Source: Helicovermis profundi (GTDB lineage: Bacteria > Bacillota > Clostridia > Peptostreptococcales > Acidaminobacteraceae). Taken from it: a stretch of 64,000 nucleotides of DNA. The position numbers were made by a program, and so were the translations under genes. Location of the stretch: positions 2,004,001-2,068,000 of the forward strand of contig NZ_AP028654.1 of the NCBI RefSeq assembly GCF_033097505.1, read 5' to 3'. This document shows, in pieces, positions 35,996 through 45,276 of this stretch. Each line of letters begins with the position of its first letter. The first letter of the stretch is position 1. The notes below the pieces were generated by a model. It had not been told where the DNA came from and ran no database searches. It was given only the letters and a program-made list of their open reading frames with translations.

Positions 35996-37768
35996 ATGGC
36001 ATTTGACGGAATTTTTATTCACTCACTAGTTGAAGAATTAAATAAAATTATAAAAGACGGAAAAATAGATAAAGTCTACCAACCTGAAAAAGATGAATTA
36101 ACTTTGGTAGTAAAAAAAAATAGAAAAAATATAAATTTATTAATATCTTGTGATGCTAGTTTACCTCATATCACGATTATTGAAAAAAGAAGAGACAATC
36201 CTAAAGCACCACCCATGTTTTGTATGCTAATGAGAAAAATGCTAGTTGGATCAAGAATAGTCGAGATTTCTCAAAGTGGACTTGAAAGAGTAATTACTAT
36301 TAAATTAAGAAATAAAAATGAAATTGGTGACACAGTTTATCTAAATCTAATTGTAGAAATTATGGGAAAACATTCAAATATAATTTTAACAAATAATGAA
36401 TTTAAAATTATTGATAGCATCAAAAGAATCCCTTTTAACTTAAGCAGAGTTAGACAAATACTTCCGGGACTTAACTATTCTCAAATCCCTTCTGGAAAAT
36501 TAAATCTGTTAACTACAAATTACGACGAACTTTTAGATAAGTTTAATTTATATAAAAGCAATAAGCCTGTATTTAAAAGCATTTATATGCTTCTTGATGG
36601 TATAAGCCCTATTGTCGCTAAAAACATCTGTTATCTTATTAGTTTAGATGCAAGTACTAAATTTGATGACGTGAATAAAGATGATATCATTTCACTTGTT
36701 GATAATCTCATATCCTTACAAATCTCATTATTAAATAATAAATTCACACCGTTTTATGTAAGGCAAAAAAATGAAGAAAAATTAATTGATTATCATATAT
36801 TAGAACTAGATTTATACAAAAATGAAAAAAACAAAATCTATCACAATGATGATATTTTCAAAGTGATTAATACTTATTTTTCTAAGAAAAATGATGATCA
36901 TAGAATTGCTCAAAAATTTTCTAACCTTAGAAAAATAGTTTCTCAAAGAAAAGATAGATTAACAAATAAAATTTCAAAACTTGAAAATGAATTGCTAATT
37001 GCTGAAAACGCTGAAGAATTTAAAATCTGTGGTGAGTTAATAATTGCAAATATTTACAAGATTGATGCTAATCTAAACGAAATTGAACTTGATAATTATT
37101 ATGACGAAAATAACCCGAAAATTATAGTTAAATTAAATCCAAATTTAACTCCATCAGAGAATTCGCAAAAATATTATAAAAAGTATAACAAGCTTAAAAC
37201 TGCTCAAACTGAACTTAAATCACAAATTGAAGAAACAAATCATGAAATTGTATATTTAGAAAATGTACTTAGTAACATTGAAAATTCAACTGATGTAGAA
37301 AATATTGAAGAAATCAAAAATGAACTTATAGATACTGGGTATATTAAAAAGAAAAAACTTATAAAGGGCAAAAAAAGAAAAGTTAAAGCCTTAAATCCAT
37401 ATGAATATTTATCAAGTGACGGCTTTAAAATACTTGTCGGGAAAAATAGTGCGCAAAACGATTTACTTACACTAAAGTCGTCTTCAAACAAAGATATTTG
37501 GCTACATACTAAAATTATTCCAAGTTCTCATGTAGTAATTAAAACAGAAGGAAAAGAAGTACCTGAAAAGACAATTTTAGAAGCTGCTTTAATTTGTTCT
37601 TACCATAGCAAAGCTAAAATGTCCTCAAATGTACCTGTAGATTATACTGCTATTAAAAACGTTTCTAAACCAAACGGTGCAAAACCTGGTATGGTAATAT
37701 ACGTTCACTATAATACAGTCTATGTTACACCTAAAGAAAGCGAAGTGCTAAAACTTAGAAAAATTTAA
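35996..37768 (+). CDS. rqcH: Rqc2 homolog RqcH (NFACT protein)
   Basis: RqcH binds stalled 50S subunits with peptidyl-tRNA and adds C-terminal alanine tails that mark incomplete proteins for degradation. The 590-residue product has the NFACT-N domain with MAFDGIFIHSLVEEL and RIPFNLSRVRQILPGLNY. A coiled-coil middle region (about 300-430) and an NFACT-R domain follow, with KNSAQNDLLTLKSSSNKDIWLHTKIIPSSHVVIKT. The C-terminal KPNGAKPGMVIYVHYNTVYVTP is diagnostic. Good AAAGGAG site. The older name FbpA (fibronectin-binding) refers to the same family. Confidence 0.95.
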   Translation: MAFDGIFIHSLVEELNKIIKDGKIDKVYQPEKDELTLVVKKNRKNINLLISCDASLPHITIIEKRRDNPKAPPMFCMLMRKMLVGSRIVEISQSGLERVITIKLRNKNEIGDTVYLNLIVEIMGKHSNIILTNNEFKIIDSIKRIPFNLSRVRQILPGLNYSQIPSGKLNLLTTNYDELLDKFNLYKSNKPVFKSIYMLLDGISPIVAKNICYLISLDASTKFDDVNKDDIISLVDNLISLQISLLNNKFTPFYVRQKNEEKLIDYHILELDLYKNEKNKIYHNDDIFKVINTYFSKKNDDHRIAQKFSNLRKIVSQRKDRLTNKISKLENELLIAENAEEFKICGELIIANIYKIDANLNEIELDNYYDENNPKIIVKLNPNLTPSENSQKYYKKYNKLKTAQTELKSQIEETNHEIVYLENVLSNIENSTDVENIEEIKNELIDTGYIKKKKLIKGKKRKVKALNPYEYLSSDGFKILVGKNSAQNDLLTLKSSSNKDIWLHTKIIPSSHVVIKTEGKEVPEKTILEAALICSYHSKAKMSSNVPVDYTAIKNVSKPNGAKPGMVIYVHYNTVYVTPKESEVLKLRKI

Positions 37769-37788
37769 TAATTTTTATCAATAATACT

Positions 37789-37970
37789 GCATAAAAAAAA
37801 CTCTAAATTTATTTATCCGATGCCTTAGAGTTCTAATACCCCCACTTCTTAAAAAAGTGGAGGATAAAGAACTCTAAAAAGGCCCTGGATTATGTTTTCT
37901 AAGATTCAGTGGGAGTAAAAACTCCCCCTGAATCCAAGAAATTCATTTATAAACTAGAGTTTTTTTATGC
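37789..37970. terminator. Bidirectional terminator split by a structured insert
   Basis: The ends GCATAAAAAAA(A)CTCTA (37789-37805) and TAGAGTTTTTTTATGC (37955-37970) are inverted copies that differ by one A. Without the DNA between them they would form a classic two-way terminator for the convergent rqcH and pyrR genes. About 130 bp with two further hairpins separates the arms. Confidence 0.6.
37817..37950. mobile_element. Candidate small structured mobile element (MITE-like), flanked by ATTTAT
   Basis: About 128 bp between two ATTTAT copies (37811-37816 and 37945-37950). It contains hairpin one, outer stem TTAGAGTTCT (37825-37834)/AGAACTCTAA (37868-37877) and inner stem CCCCCACTT/AAGTGGAGG (37839-37863), and hairpin two, GATTCAGTGGGAGT/ACTCCCCCTGAATC (37903-37934) with one mismatch. 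The GC-rich stems differ from the AT-rich surroundings. Removing the segment with one ATTTAT would rejoin the terminator arms. It has no gene. It could be a non-autonomous remnant of an IS200/IS605-type element or a structured RNA; neither is proven. Confidence 0.45.
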
Positions 37971-37978
37971 AATATTGT

Positions 37979-38572
<594 letters not shown>

Positions 38573-38604
38573 CTAAATTAAAATACTAAAATTTTTGAAC
38601 TTAC

Positions 38605-39561
38605 TCACTCTTTATTACGTATTTTATTGATTGCTTCAATCTTTTTTATTAATTCTACAAAATACTCAGGTAGCTCTGAATTAAATTCAATATATTTATT
38701 TGTAGTTGGATGAACAAAACCTAGGGTTTTAGCATGAAGCGCTTGTCCACTATACTTGATTTTAGAATTTTTCGGACCATATAGATTATCGCCAAGAAGA
38801 GGATGATTTATATAACTCATATGAACTCTAATTTGATGTGTCCTACCTGTTTCAAGTTGGCATTCTACTAAAGTAAAAGTTTGATATCTTTTTAAAACTT
38901 TGTAATGGGTTACTGATTCTCTTCCACCTTCAACAACAGCCATCTTAAGTCTGTTTTTCGGATTTCTTGCAATTGGTTTATCAATTGTACCTTGGTCTTC
39001 AACTATATTTCCATGAACAATAGCAATATACTTTCTTGTAGAAGAGTGATCCTTTAACTGAGCCGCGAGACTATTATGACTTTTATTATTTTTCGCTATC
39101 ATTAGAAGACCTGAAGTATCCTTATCAATTCTATGAACAATGCCAGGTCTTACAACTCCGTTAATATTTGATAAACTTTTTGCATGAAATAAAAGAGCAT
39201 TCACTAAAGTTCCACTGTAATTGCCTGGTGCTGGATGAACAACCATACCTTGAGGTTTGTTTACAATAATTACATCGTCATCTTCATATACAATTTCAAC
39301 AAAAATATCTTCAGCTTCTACATCAAGATTTACTGGCTTTGGTATAAAAATTTCAACTGTATCATTTTCTTTAATTGCATATTTTTTTGTAGTTACTACT
39401 TTACTATTAACATTAATATATCCGTCTTTTATAAGTTTTTGAATATAATTCCTTGAATATCCATCTAATATTTTTGTTAAAAAAACATCTAATCTTTTAC
39501 CTTCATTTTCTGTGTCTATTATAAATTCAAATTGATCAATTATGTTATTTATGTCAAACAT
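38605..39561 (-). CDS. rluD: RluA/RluD-family pseudouridine synthase
   Basis: The 318-residue product has an N-terminal S4 domain (GKRLDVFLTKILDGYSRNYIQKLIKDGYINVN) and a catalytic domain with GIVHRIDKDTSGLLMIAKN, whose Asp is the catalytic residue, and ETGRTHQIRVHMSYINHPLLGDNLYG. Members modify uridines in 23S rRNA. In many Firmicutes lspA lies just upstream; it is absent here. Good AGGAG site and a strong own promoter. Confidence 0.95.
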   Translation of the reverse strand: MFDINNIIDQFEFIIDTENEGKRLDVFLTKILDGYSRNYIQKLIKDGYINVNSKVVTTKKYAIKENDTVEIFIPKPVNLDVEAEDIFVEIVYEDDDVIIVNKPQGMVVHPAPGNYSGTLVNALLFHAKSLSNINGVVRPGIVHRIDKDTSGLLMIAKNNKSHNSLAAQLKDHSSTRKYIAIVHGNIVEDQGTIDKPIARNPKNRLKMAVVEGGRESVTHYKVLKRYQTFTLVECQLETGRTHQIRVHMSYINHPLLGDNLYGPKNSKIKYSGQALHAKTLGFVHPTTNKYIEFNSELPEYFVELIKKIEAINKIRNKE

Positions 39562-39589
39562 TGGCTTCTCCTGTATTTTAAATAATACT

Positions 39590-39618
39590 TTTATACTATA
39601 ACCTCTTTATTCTATCAA
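39590..39618 (-). promoter_or_regulatory. Promoter of rluD-pyrR
   Basis: On the minus strand: TTGATA, 17 bases, TATAAA, about 28 bases before the rluD start. Confidence 0.65.
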
Positions 39619-39689
39619 AATTCTATTACCATTAAAAGTAATGCATTAGATAATTTCATTTCTTGATGGTTTAGCCTTCTAGTATGTAT

Positions 39690-39724
39690 AAAAAGGCTAC
39701 ATAGAAATTACAGTCTAAGTAGCC
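39690..39724 (-). terminator. Terminator of ileS
   Basis: Stem GGCTAC/GTAGCC with further TAGA/TCTA pairing inside, followed by TTTTT on the minus strand. It lies about 30 bases past the ileS stop. Confidence 0.8.
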
Positions 39725-39753
39725 CCTTTCGTAATGTAATACTTTTTTATAAT

Positions 39754-42700
39754 CTATGCTTTTTCTACAAATACCATAACATCATGATCATTAAGATTAT
39801 ATTTTTCAAATTCTTTATCAGTAGACTTTTCTAACGATTTTGCTAAAGTCTCTTTCATAATATAATCTTTGAATTTATTAATGCCTTCTTCAAACTCACT
39901 ATCAGCATTATAATATATATTAATATTATCCATCATTTCATAATCATTCGCTTTTCTCATTTGTTGTACTCTTGAAATTAATTCTCTTGCATAACCTTCT
40001 TGAATTAACTCTTCTGACAAAGTAGTATCTAAAATAATAAATATATTATTTTCCATTCTTACCGTAAAGCCTTCTTTGGCTGAAATATTGATCATAATAC
40101 TTTCTTTATCAGCTTCAAAAGTTTCACCATCTAAATCAAAAATTAATACTTCTCCGCCTTCAAGTTTAGCTACAGCATTTGAAGGATCAAGCGCACTAAG
40201 TTTTTTACCAAACATACCTATTTTTTTGCCTAGTTTTGGTCCAAGAACTCTAAAATTAGGTTTTAAACTAAAGTTCATGTATTCAGATAAATTAGAAGCA
40301 AATTCAACGTTTTTAACATTTAATTCTTCTTTAATTAATGGTACAAGGTCACTTATTAGAGATTCGTATTTACCATCAATCAATACATTACTTATTGGCT
40401 GACGAACTTTAATTTTAACAGATTCTCTTGCACTTCTTCCTAGTCCAACTAAGTCCCTTACAAGGTCCATTTTTTCTTCAACGTTTAAATCTATAAACTT
40501 ATCATTAGCAACAGGAAAATCTGATAAATGAACTGATTTTTCTCCAGTTAATTTTGAGTAAATTTCCTCTGAAATATATGGAGCAAATGGTGCAATTAAT
40601 TTACTTAATGTGATCATAACTTCATAGGTAGTATTATAAACTGATTTTTTATCAGTATTAAGTTCCGTGCTCCAGAATCTTCTTCTAGAACGTCTAATAT
40701 ACCAATTTGATAAATCCTCATTAATAAAGGCTTGAATTTTTCTAACAGCTTTTGTAGTATCATAAACATCTAAATCAGCTGTTACATTTTTTATTAAATT
40801 ATTTAGTTTAGACAATACCCATCTATCAAGTTCAGGTCTATCTTCCTCCTTAACATTAAATGCTTTAACATCTATATTGTCTGTATTAGCATAAAGTGTA
40901 AAGAAATTATAAACATTTTTAATAGTTCTAAAAAACTTACTTTCTACTTCTTTTACGCCTTCTTCATCGAATTTAGTTGGGCTCCATGCAGGAGAACCAT
41001 GGTAAAGATACCATCTAACAACATCTGCTCCGTATCTATCAAACAATTTAAAAGAATCAACTGTATTACCTTTAGATTTAGACATTTTCTTTCCATCTTT
41101 ATCTAAAATTAAGTCATTAACTAGAACATTTTTATAAGGAGATTTACCCATTACAAAAGTTGAAATAGCAAGCAATGAATAGAACCATCCTCTTGTTTGA
41201 TCAATTCCTTCACAAATAAAATCTGCTGGGAACAATGTATCAAATTTTTCTTTGTTTTCAAATGGGTAATGATGTTGTGAAAATGGCATTGAACCACTAT
41301 CAAACCAACAATCAATAACCTCTGGTACTCTTTGCATTGACTTGCCACATTTTTCACATTTGATATGAATATCGTCAACATAAGGTCTATGAAGTTCAAC
41401 CGATAAATCAATATCTTCAATCGCCTTATCAACTAGTTCTTGCTTTGAACCAATACTTGTAGTGTGACCACAATCACATCTCCATATATTTAGTGGAGTT
41501 CCCCAATATCTAGTTCTTGAAATAGCCCAATCATTTAAATTTTCAAGCCAGTTGCCAAAACGTTTTTCTCCAACATAATCTGGGTACCAATTTACTGAAT
41601 TATTATTTTCTATTAATTTATCTTTCAGTTTTGTCATTTCAATATACCAGCTTGGCTTAGCATAATATAAAAGTGGTGTTTTACATCTCCAACAATGCGG
41701 ATAATTATGAGCCATTTTTTCTTTTTTAAATAATTTATCTTCAGCTCCAAGCCATTTAACAATGTCAAGATCACAATCCATAACAAATCTGCCATCCCAA
41801 GGTGTACCTATATATTTTCCATCTTCACCAACTGGCTGAAGCACAGGCAAATTATATCTTTTTCCAGTGTTGTAATCATCTTCACCAAAAGCTGGCGCAG
41901 TATGAACAATACCAGTACCATCTTCAGTAGTTACATAGTCAGCACAAGTTACAAAAAATGCTTTTTTATCAGCTTTAACAAAAGGCATTAACTGCTCATA
42001 CTGGATAAATTCTAAGTCTTTTCCTTTCATTTCTTCAAGAACTTTATAATCCTCACCTACAACCTTTGAAGCCAGATTTTTTTCTACATAATATATATTT
42101 CCTTCTTGCTCAATTTTAACATATGTTTCATTTGCATTAACAGTCAATGCAACATTTGAAGCCAAAGTCCAAGGAGTTGTTGTCCAAACTAAAAAATACT
42201 CGTCTCTATCTTTAAGTTTAAACTTAACATATACTGTGATTGATTTAATTTCCTGATAACCTTGAGCAACTTCATGTGACGCAAGTCCAGTACCACATCT
42301 AGTACAATAAGGAAGAATTTTATGACCTTCATAGATATATCCTTCTTTAAAAAATTTATCTAATATCCACCACTCTGATTCAATAAAATTGTTATCAAGA
42401 GTAATATATGGATTATCTAAATCAATTAAATAAGCCATTCTTTCTGTTTGCTCTCTCCATGTACTTTCATATTCAAATACTGAGTTTCTACACTGTGTGT
42501 TGAATTTTTCAATACCGTAATTTTCAATTTCACTCTTATTATTTAATTCTAATCTCTTTTCGACTTCAATTTCAACTGGTAATCCATGTGTATCCCAACC
42601 AGCTTTTCTCTTTACTTGATATCCCTGCATTGTCTTGTATCTACAAATAGAATCCTTTAGAGCTCTTGCAATTACATGATGAATTCCTGGTTTTCCATTA

Positions 42701-42849
42701 GCTGTTGGAGGACCATCATAAAATACAAATTGCTCTTTGCCATCTCTTGTATCTACACTCTCTTTTAGTAAATCAATCTCGTCCCAATAAGTTCTTAATT
42801 CTTTTTCATTTTCACTAATTGGGTTTTTCATTAACTCTTTATAAGCCAT
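39754..42849 (-). CDS. ileS: Isoleucyl-tRNA synthetase, type 2 (eukaryote-like), with a GIHH signature
   Basis: IleS charges tRNA-Ile. The 1031-residue length and the opening GPPTANGKPGIHHVIARALKD mark the IleRS2 type, which is often insensitive to mupirocin. The class I HIGH motif reads GIHH at residues 55-58 (42676-42687), so the first His and the Gly have changed places. The second signature KMSKS is intact in DGKKMSKSKGN. The editing domain contains TTPWTLASNVAL. The anticodon-binding domain has SNWYIRRSRRRFW. No C-terminal zinc finger of the IleRS1 type is seen. Expression is controlled by a T-box leader and a strong promoter just upstream. Confidence 0.96.
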   Translation of the reverse strand: MAYKELMKNPISENEKELRTYWDEIDLLKESVDTRDGKEQFVFYDGPPTANGKPGIHHVIARALKDSICRYKTMQGYQVKRKAGWDTHGLPVEIEVEKRLELNNKSEIENYGIEKFNTQCRNSVFEYESTWREQTERMAYLIDLDNPYITLDNNFIESEWWILDKFFKEGYIYEGHKILPYCTRCGTGLASHEVAQGYQEIKSITVYVKFKLKDRDEYFLVWTTTPWTLASNVALTVNANETYVKIEQEGNIYYVEKNLASKVVGEDYKVLEEMKGKDLEFIQYEQLMPFVKADKKAFFVTCADYVTTEDGTGIVHTAPAFGEDDYNTGKRYNLPVLQPVGEDGKYIGTPWDGRFVMDCDLDIVKWLGAEDKLFKKEKMAHNYPHCWRCKTPLLYYAKPSWYIEMTKLKDKLIENNNSVNWYPDYVGEKRFGNWLENLNDWAISRTRYWGTPLNIWRCDCGHTTSIGSKQELVDKAIEDIDLSVELHRPYVDDIHIKCEKCGKSMQRVPEVIDCWFDSGSMPFSQHHYPFENKEKFDTLFPADFICEGIDQTRGWFYSLLAISTFVMGKSPYKNVLVNDLILDKDGKKMSKSKGNTVDSFKLFDRYGADVVRWYLYHGSPAWSPTKFDEEGVKEVESKFFRTIKNVYNFFTLYANTDNIDVKAFNVKEEDRPELDRWVLSKLNNLIKNVTADLDVYDTTKAVRKIQAFINEDLSNWYIRRSRRRFWSTELNTDKKSVYNTTYEVMITLSKLIAPFAPYISEEIYSKLTGEKSVHLSDFPVANDKFIDLNVEEKMDLVRDLVGLGRSARESVKIKVRQPISNVLIDGKYESLISDLVPLIKEELNVKNVEFASNLSEYMNFSLKPNFRVLGPKLGKKIGMFGKKLSALDPSNAVAKLEGGEVLIFDLDGETFEADKESIMINISAKEGFTVRMENNIFIILDTTLSEELIQEGYARELISRVQQMRKANDYEMMDNINIYYNADSEFEEGINKFKDYIMKETLAKSLEKSTDKEFEKYNLNDHDVMVFVEKA

Positions 42850-42872
42850 TTTAAAACTCCTTTTTTTAAATT

Positions 42873-42903
42873 AAAAAAGTCCCTAAGCATAATGCTCAGG
42901 GAC
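42873..42903 (-). terminator. T-box-controlled terminator of the ileS leader
   Basis: GTCCCTGAGCATTATGCTTAG and the following GGGAC form a strong stem on the minus strand, then TTTTTT. It is the terminator that the T-box antiterminator competes with. Confidence 0.88.
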
Positions 42904-43106
42904 GAATATTTTCCGCGGTACCACCCAGATTGCCCAATAAAAGGCCTCTTTTTATTATAACGTAATAATCGATTAAGCCTACTTTTGTCAGCCTAATAGT
43001 TCATGGGTGATTTTCAAACAATTTTAATTTCGGTTTACACCAAACACCGAATCTCTTAAAATAAAATCATTATACTCGTCCCAATCATAACTTTAAATAT
43101 TCAACT
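42873..43106 (-). promoter_or_regulatory. T-box riboswitch (tRNA-Ile) upstream of ileS
   Basis: The T-box core CTGGGTGGTACCGCGG lies at 42913-42928 on the minus strand, matching the AGGGTGGNACCGCG consensus. Upstream are the stem I landmarks GAGTA, AGAGA and a GGTGTTTGG arm. An ATC triplet next to the stem I closing bases (GAAAATCACCC) is the likely specifier for isoleucine. Uncharged tRNA-Ile should stabilise the antiterminator and allow ileS transcription. The leader ends with the terminator at 42873-42903. Confidence 0.93.
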
Positions 43107-43112
43107 GTAGAA

Positions 43113-43141
43113 ATTATACCCTAATTGTTTTGTATAGTCAA
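43113..43141 (-). promoter_or_regulatory. Promoter of the ileS T-box leader
   Basis: On the minus strand: TTGACT, 17 bases, TATAAT, a near-consensus sigma-A promoter. The transcript would start around 43106. Confidence 0.85.
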
Positions 43142-43163
43142 CTAAAGTAACTAGTTAATAAAA

Positions 43164-43607
43164 TTATAACTTTTCTTTTTCAATTACATCAAGCTGCGAA
43201 TTTAAAAGAGTTTTAAATCTAGTTTTAAAAATTAAAAATTCTTTTCTAGCTTCTTCATGTTCTCTTTTAATTCTTAAAACTTCATTATTAGCATCATCAA
43301 TTATTTTTATAGCCTTACTTTCTGCTTTATCTATAATAATTTCAGACTTTAACTGAGAATTTTTAATTACCTCATCTGACGTTTTCTCAGCAGTTACTAA
43401 AGCATCACGTATGTTTTTTTCAATTCTATTAAATTTACTTAATTCTGCTTCAAAATATTTCATTTTTTCTTTTATTTTTTCATTTTCTTTAATCAAATTT
43501 TCCATTTCTTCAGCTACTCTAAAGTTAAAATCTTCAACTTCATTTTTACTATATCCACTAATAGACTTTGAATAAACTTTTTTTTCTATATCAAGTGGTG
43601 TAATCAT
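43164..43607 (-). CDS. divIVA: DivIVA-family cell division protein
   Basis: DivIVA binds curved membranes at poles and septa and recruits partners. The 147-residue product starts MITPLDIEKKVYSKSISGYSKNEVEDFNFRVAEEMENLI, the conserved lipid-binding N-terminus, and continues as a long coiled coil to about residue 145. It is last in the yggS-sepF-yggT-ylmH-divIVA order typical of Firmicutes and is followed, without a clear terminator, by the ileS promoter. Confidence 0.93.
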   Translation of the reverse strand: MITPLDIEKKVYSKSISGYSKNEVEDFNFRVAEEMENLIKENEKIKEKMKYFEAELSKFNRIEKNIRDALVTAEKTSDEVIKNSQLKSEIIIDKAESKAIKIIDDANNEVLRIKREHEEARKEFLIFKTRFKTLLNSQLDVIEKEKL

Positions 43608-43656
43608 ATTGAGCCTCCTTAAAAATCAGTTATTTTTTAGTACACTTAGTCACTAT

Positions 43657-44451
43657 TTAAATATATTTCTTTATTAAAACATTAATTCTATCTTTTTTTG
43701 TTAATCTACCAACTTCCAAAAGAATAATTCTTCCATTTCCTCTACATGATATTATATCATTTTCTTTTACAGCTAACGAAATACTCTCAACAATTGTATA
43801 GTTGCATTTAACCTTACCAGATTTTACAAGCTTTGATGATTCACTTCTAGACAAATTAAATCCAGCAGCTAATATAGCATCAATTCTAAGTGAAGCAACT
43901 ACTTTATGATGTAATTTAAATTCAGGTTCTTTGTACAAAAATTCTGATAGTTCTATTTGTTCTATCGTTATTTTTGATCTACCAACTCTATCAAAATTAT
44001 ATAATAAATAATCTGATACTCCTTTACCAACAAAAACATAAAACACTTGGTCATATACTACAATATCACCAATAGTATCACGTCTTATGCCAAGACCCAT
44101 CAGTGACCCCAAAATATTTCGATGACTTAGAGAAATATTTAAATCATTTGATTCACCTTTTAATAAATAAATTGGAAAATCATCTTTTTTTTCGTCCATG
44201 TATAAGGGTTCAATTTTTACAATAGCATACTCTGAATCTTCGTATCCACCAAAATATGTAAATCTAAGTTCATAAGAAAAATTTATTTCTATTCTTTTTA
44301 TAATTTGAATTATATCAGGAGAAAGAAAATTTGAAAACTGAATTTCATATGATTTAAGAGCTCTTTCAATTTTATCTAAAAGATTAAAGACAATGATTTT
44401 ATTATCATTGTCTATTTTTAAACCTTTTAAAATTTTATTTTTATCTAACAT
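43657..44451 (-). CDS. ylmH: YlmH-family S4-domain RNA-binding protein
   Basis: The 264-residue product has an N-terminal alpha/beta region with FLSPDIIQIIKRI and FTYFGGYEDSEYAIVKIEP. A C-terminal S4 domain follows from about residue 185, LRIDAILAAGFNLSRSESSKLVKSGKVKCNY. YlmH proteins act in ribosome rescue and translation quality control. The ATG follows directly after the yggT stop. It may share a theme with RqcH at 35996-37768. Confidence 0.93.
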   Translation of the reverse strand: MLDKNKILKGLKIDNDNKIIVFNLLDKIERALKSYEIQFSNFLSPDIIQIIKRIEINFSYELRFTYFGGYEDSEYAIVKIEPLYMDEKKDDFPIYLLKGESNDLNISLSHRNILGSLMGLGIRRDTIGDIVVYDQVFYVFVGKGVSDYLLYNFDRVGRSKITIEQIELSEFLYKEPEFKLHHKVVASLRIDAILAAGFNLSRSESSKLVKSGKVKCNYTIVESISLAVKENDIISCRGNGRIILLEVGRLTKKDRINVLIKKYI

Positions 44452-44712
44452 TTATAACGCTCTAAGAAGTGCATTAGCAATAAACTGAATAGCAAGCATT
44501 GCTACAATTGGTGAAAAGTCAATTGTACCACCAAGTCCAATCCTTTCTAAAAGTTTTCTAAACGGCATCAATATTGGTTCAGTAACTTGAAAAATAAACT
44601 GAACAATAGGATTACTAAAGTCTTTAATAACCCAAGACATTATCACTCTAGCTAAAATCAAAAAATTTACTACTTGTACAAAATATATTATTGCATTTGC
44701 AAGTACACCCAT
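44452..44712 (-). CDS. yggT: YggT-family membrane protein
   Basis: The 86-residue product has two hydrophobic segments with VIMSWVIKDFSNPIVQFIFQVTEPILMPFRKLLERIG between them, the YggT signature (TEPxLxPxR). The ATG at 44712 is 5-6 bases after GAGGTG; an in-frame TTG upstream is part of that site. It lies in the sepF-ylmH cluster as usual. Its function is not well defined. Confidence 0.93.
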   Translation of the reverse strand: MGVLANAIIYFVQVVNFLILARVIMSWVIKDFSNPIVQFIFQVTEPILMPFRKLLERIGLGGTIDFSPIVAMLAIQFIANALLRAL

Positions 44713-44734
44713 AACACACCTCAACCTTTTTTAT

Positions 44735-45259
44735 TTACTCTTTATTTGTAAAACTAAAAATCCCCTTACTCTTTAATTCACCTTTCACATCACCAGATAC
44801 ATCGACGTTTGGTGGAGCTAAAATAAATATGCCTCTTGAAATTTGCTGAATATGACCATCTAAGGCATATAATGCACCACTACAGAAATCGAAAATCTTT
44901 CTAGCAAGTTCAGTATCTAAATTTTCAATATTTAATATAACAGGTTTATTAACTTTTAAATTATCAACCACTGTTTTAGAATCATTAAAATCTTTGGGTT
45001 GATACAGCATAACTTTTAAGTTACTACTTTGAGTTTTATTAAAATTAACAATTTTAGTACCCGACTTTACAGCGCTACTAACATTTTGAGTCTTGGGAGC
45101 AGAAACTGTAGTGTTTTTTTGACTACTCGAATACAAGGAACTAGCTGTAGGTTGATTAGAAGAATAATCATCTTCTTCTAATTCTTCTTCGTATTCATCC
45201 TCATCATAAGATTCAAATCCCATAAAAAATTTTATTTTATCAACAAATTTCTCTGCCAT
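44735..45259 (-). CDS. sepF: Cell division protein SepF
   Basis: SepF tethers FtsZ to the membrane and can stand in for FtsA. The 174-residue product has an N-terminal amphipathic membrane-targeting helix (MAEKFVDKIKFFMGF), an acidic and Ser/Thr-rich linker, and a C-terminal SepF domain with VMLYQPKDFNDSKTVVDNL, KPVILNIENLDTELARKIFDFCSG and ISRGIFILAPPNVDVSG. The ATG at 45259 follows a GGGGGA site. No ftsA is seen in the window, so SepF may be the main FtsZ anchor. Confidence 0.95.
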   Translation of the reverse strand: MAEKFVDKIKFFMGFESYDEDEYEEELEEDDYSSNQPTASSLYSSSQKNTTVSAPKTQNVSSAVKSGTKIVNFNKTQSSNLKVMLYQPKDFNDSKTVVDNLKVNKPVILNIENLDTELARKIFDFCSGALYALDGHIQQISRGIFILAPPNVDVSGDVKGELKSKGIFSFTNKE

Positions 45260-45276
45260 AACTTCCCCCATATAAT

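Noticed and set aside
37883-37891. AATCCAGGG on the minus strand, similar to the first half of the PyrR binding loop, close to pyrR
   Set aside because: Only nine bases match; the rest of the consensus and the required hairpin context are missing, and it lies downstream of pyrR rather than in a leader.
41151-41432. A 93-codon frame inside ileS, same strand, other frame
   Set aside because: It is a shadow frame within a highly conserved synthetase; no start site or family likeness.
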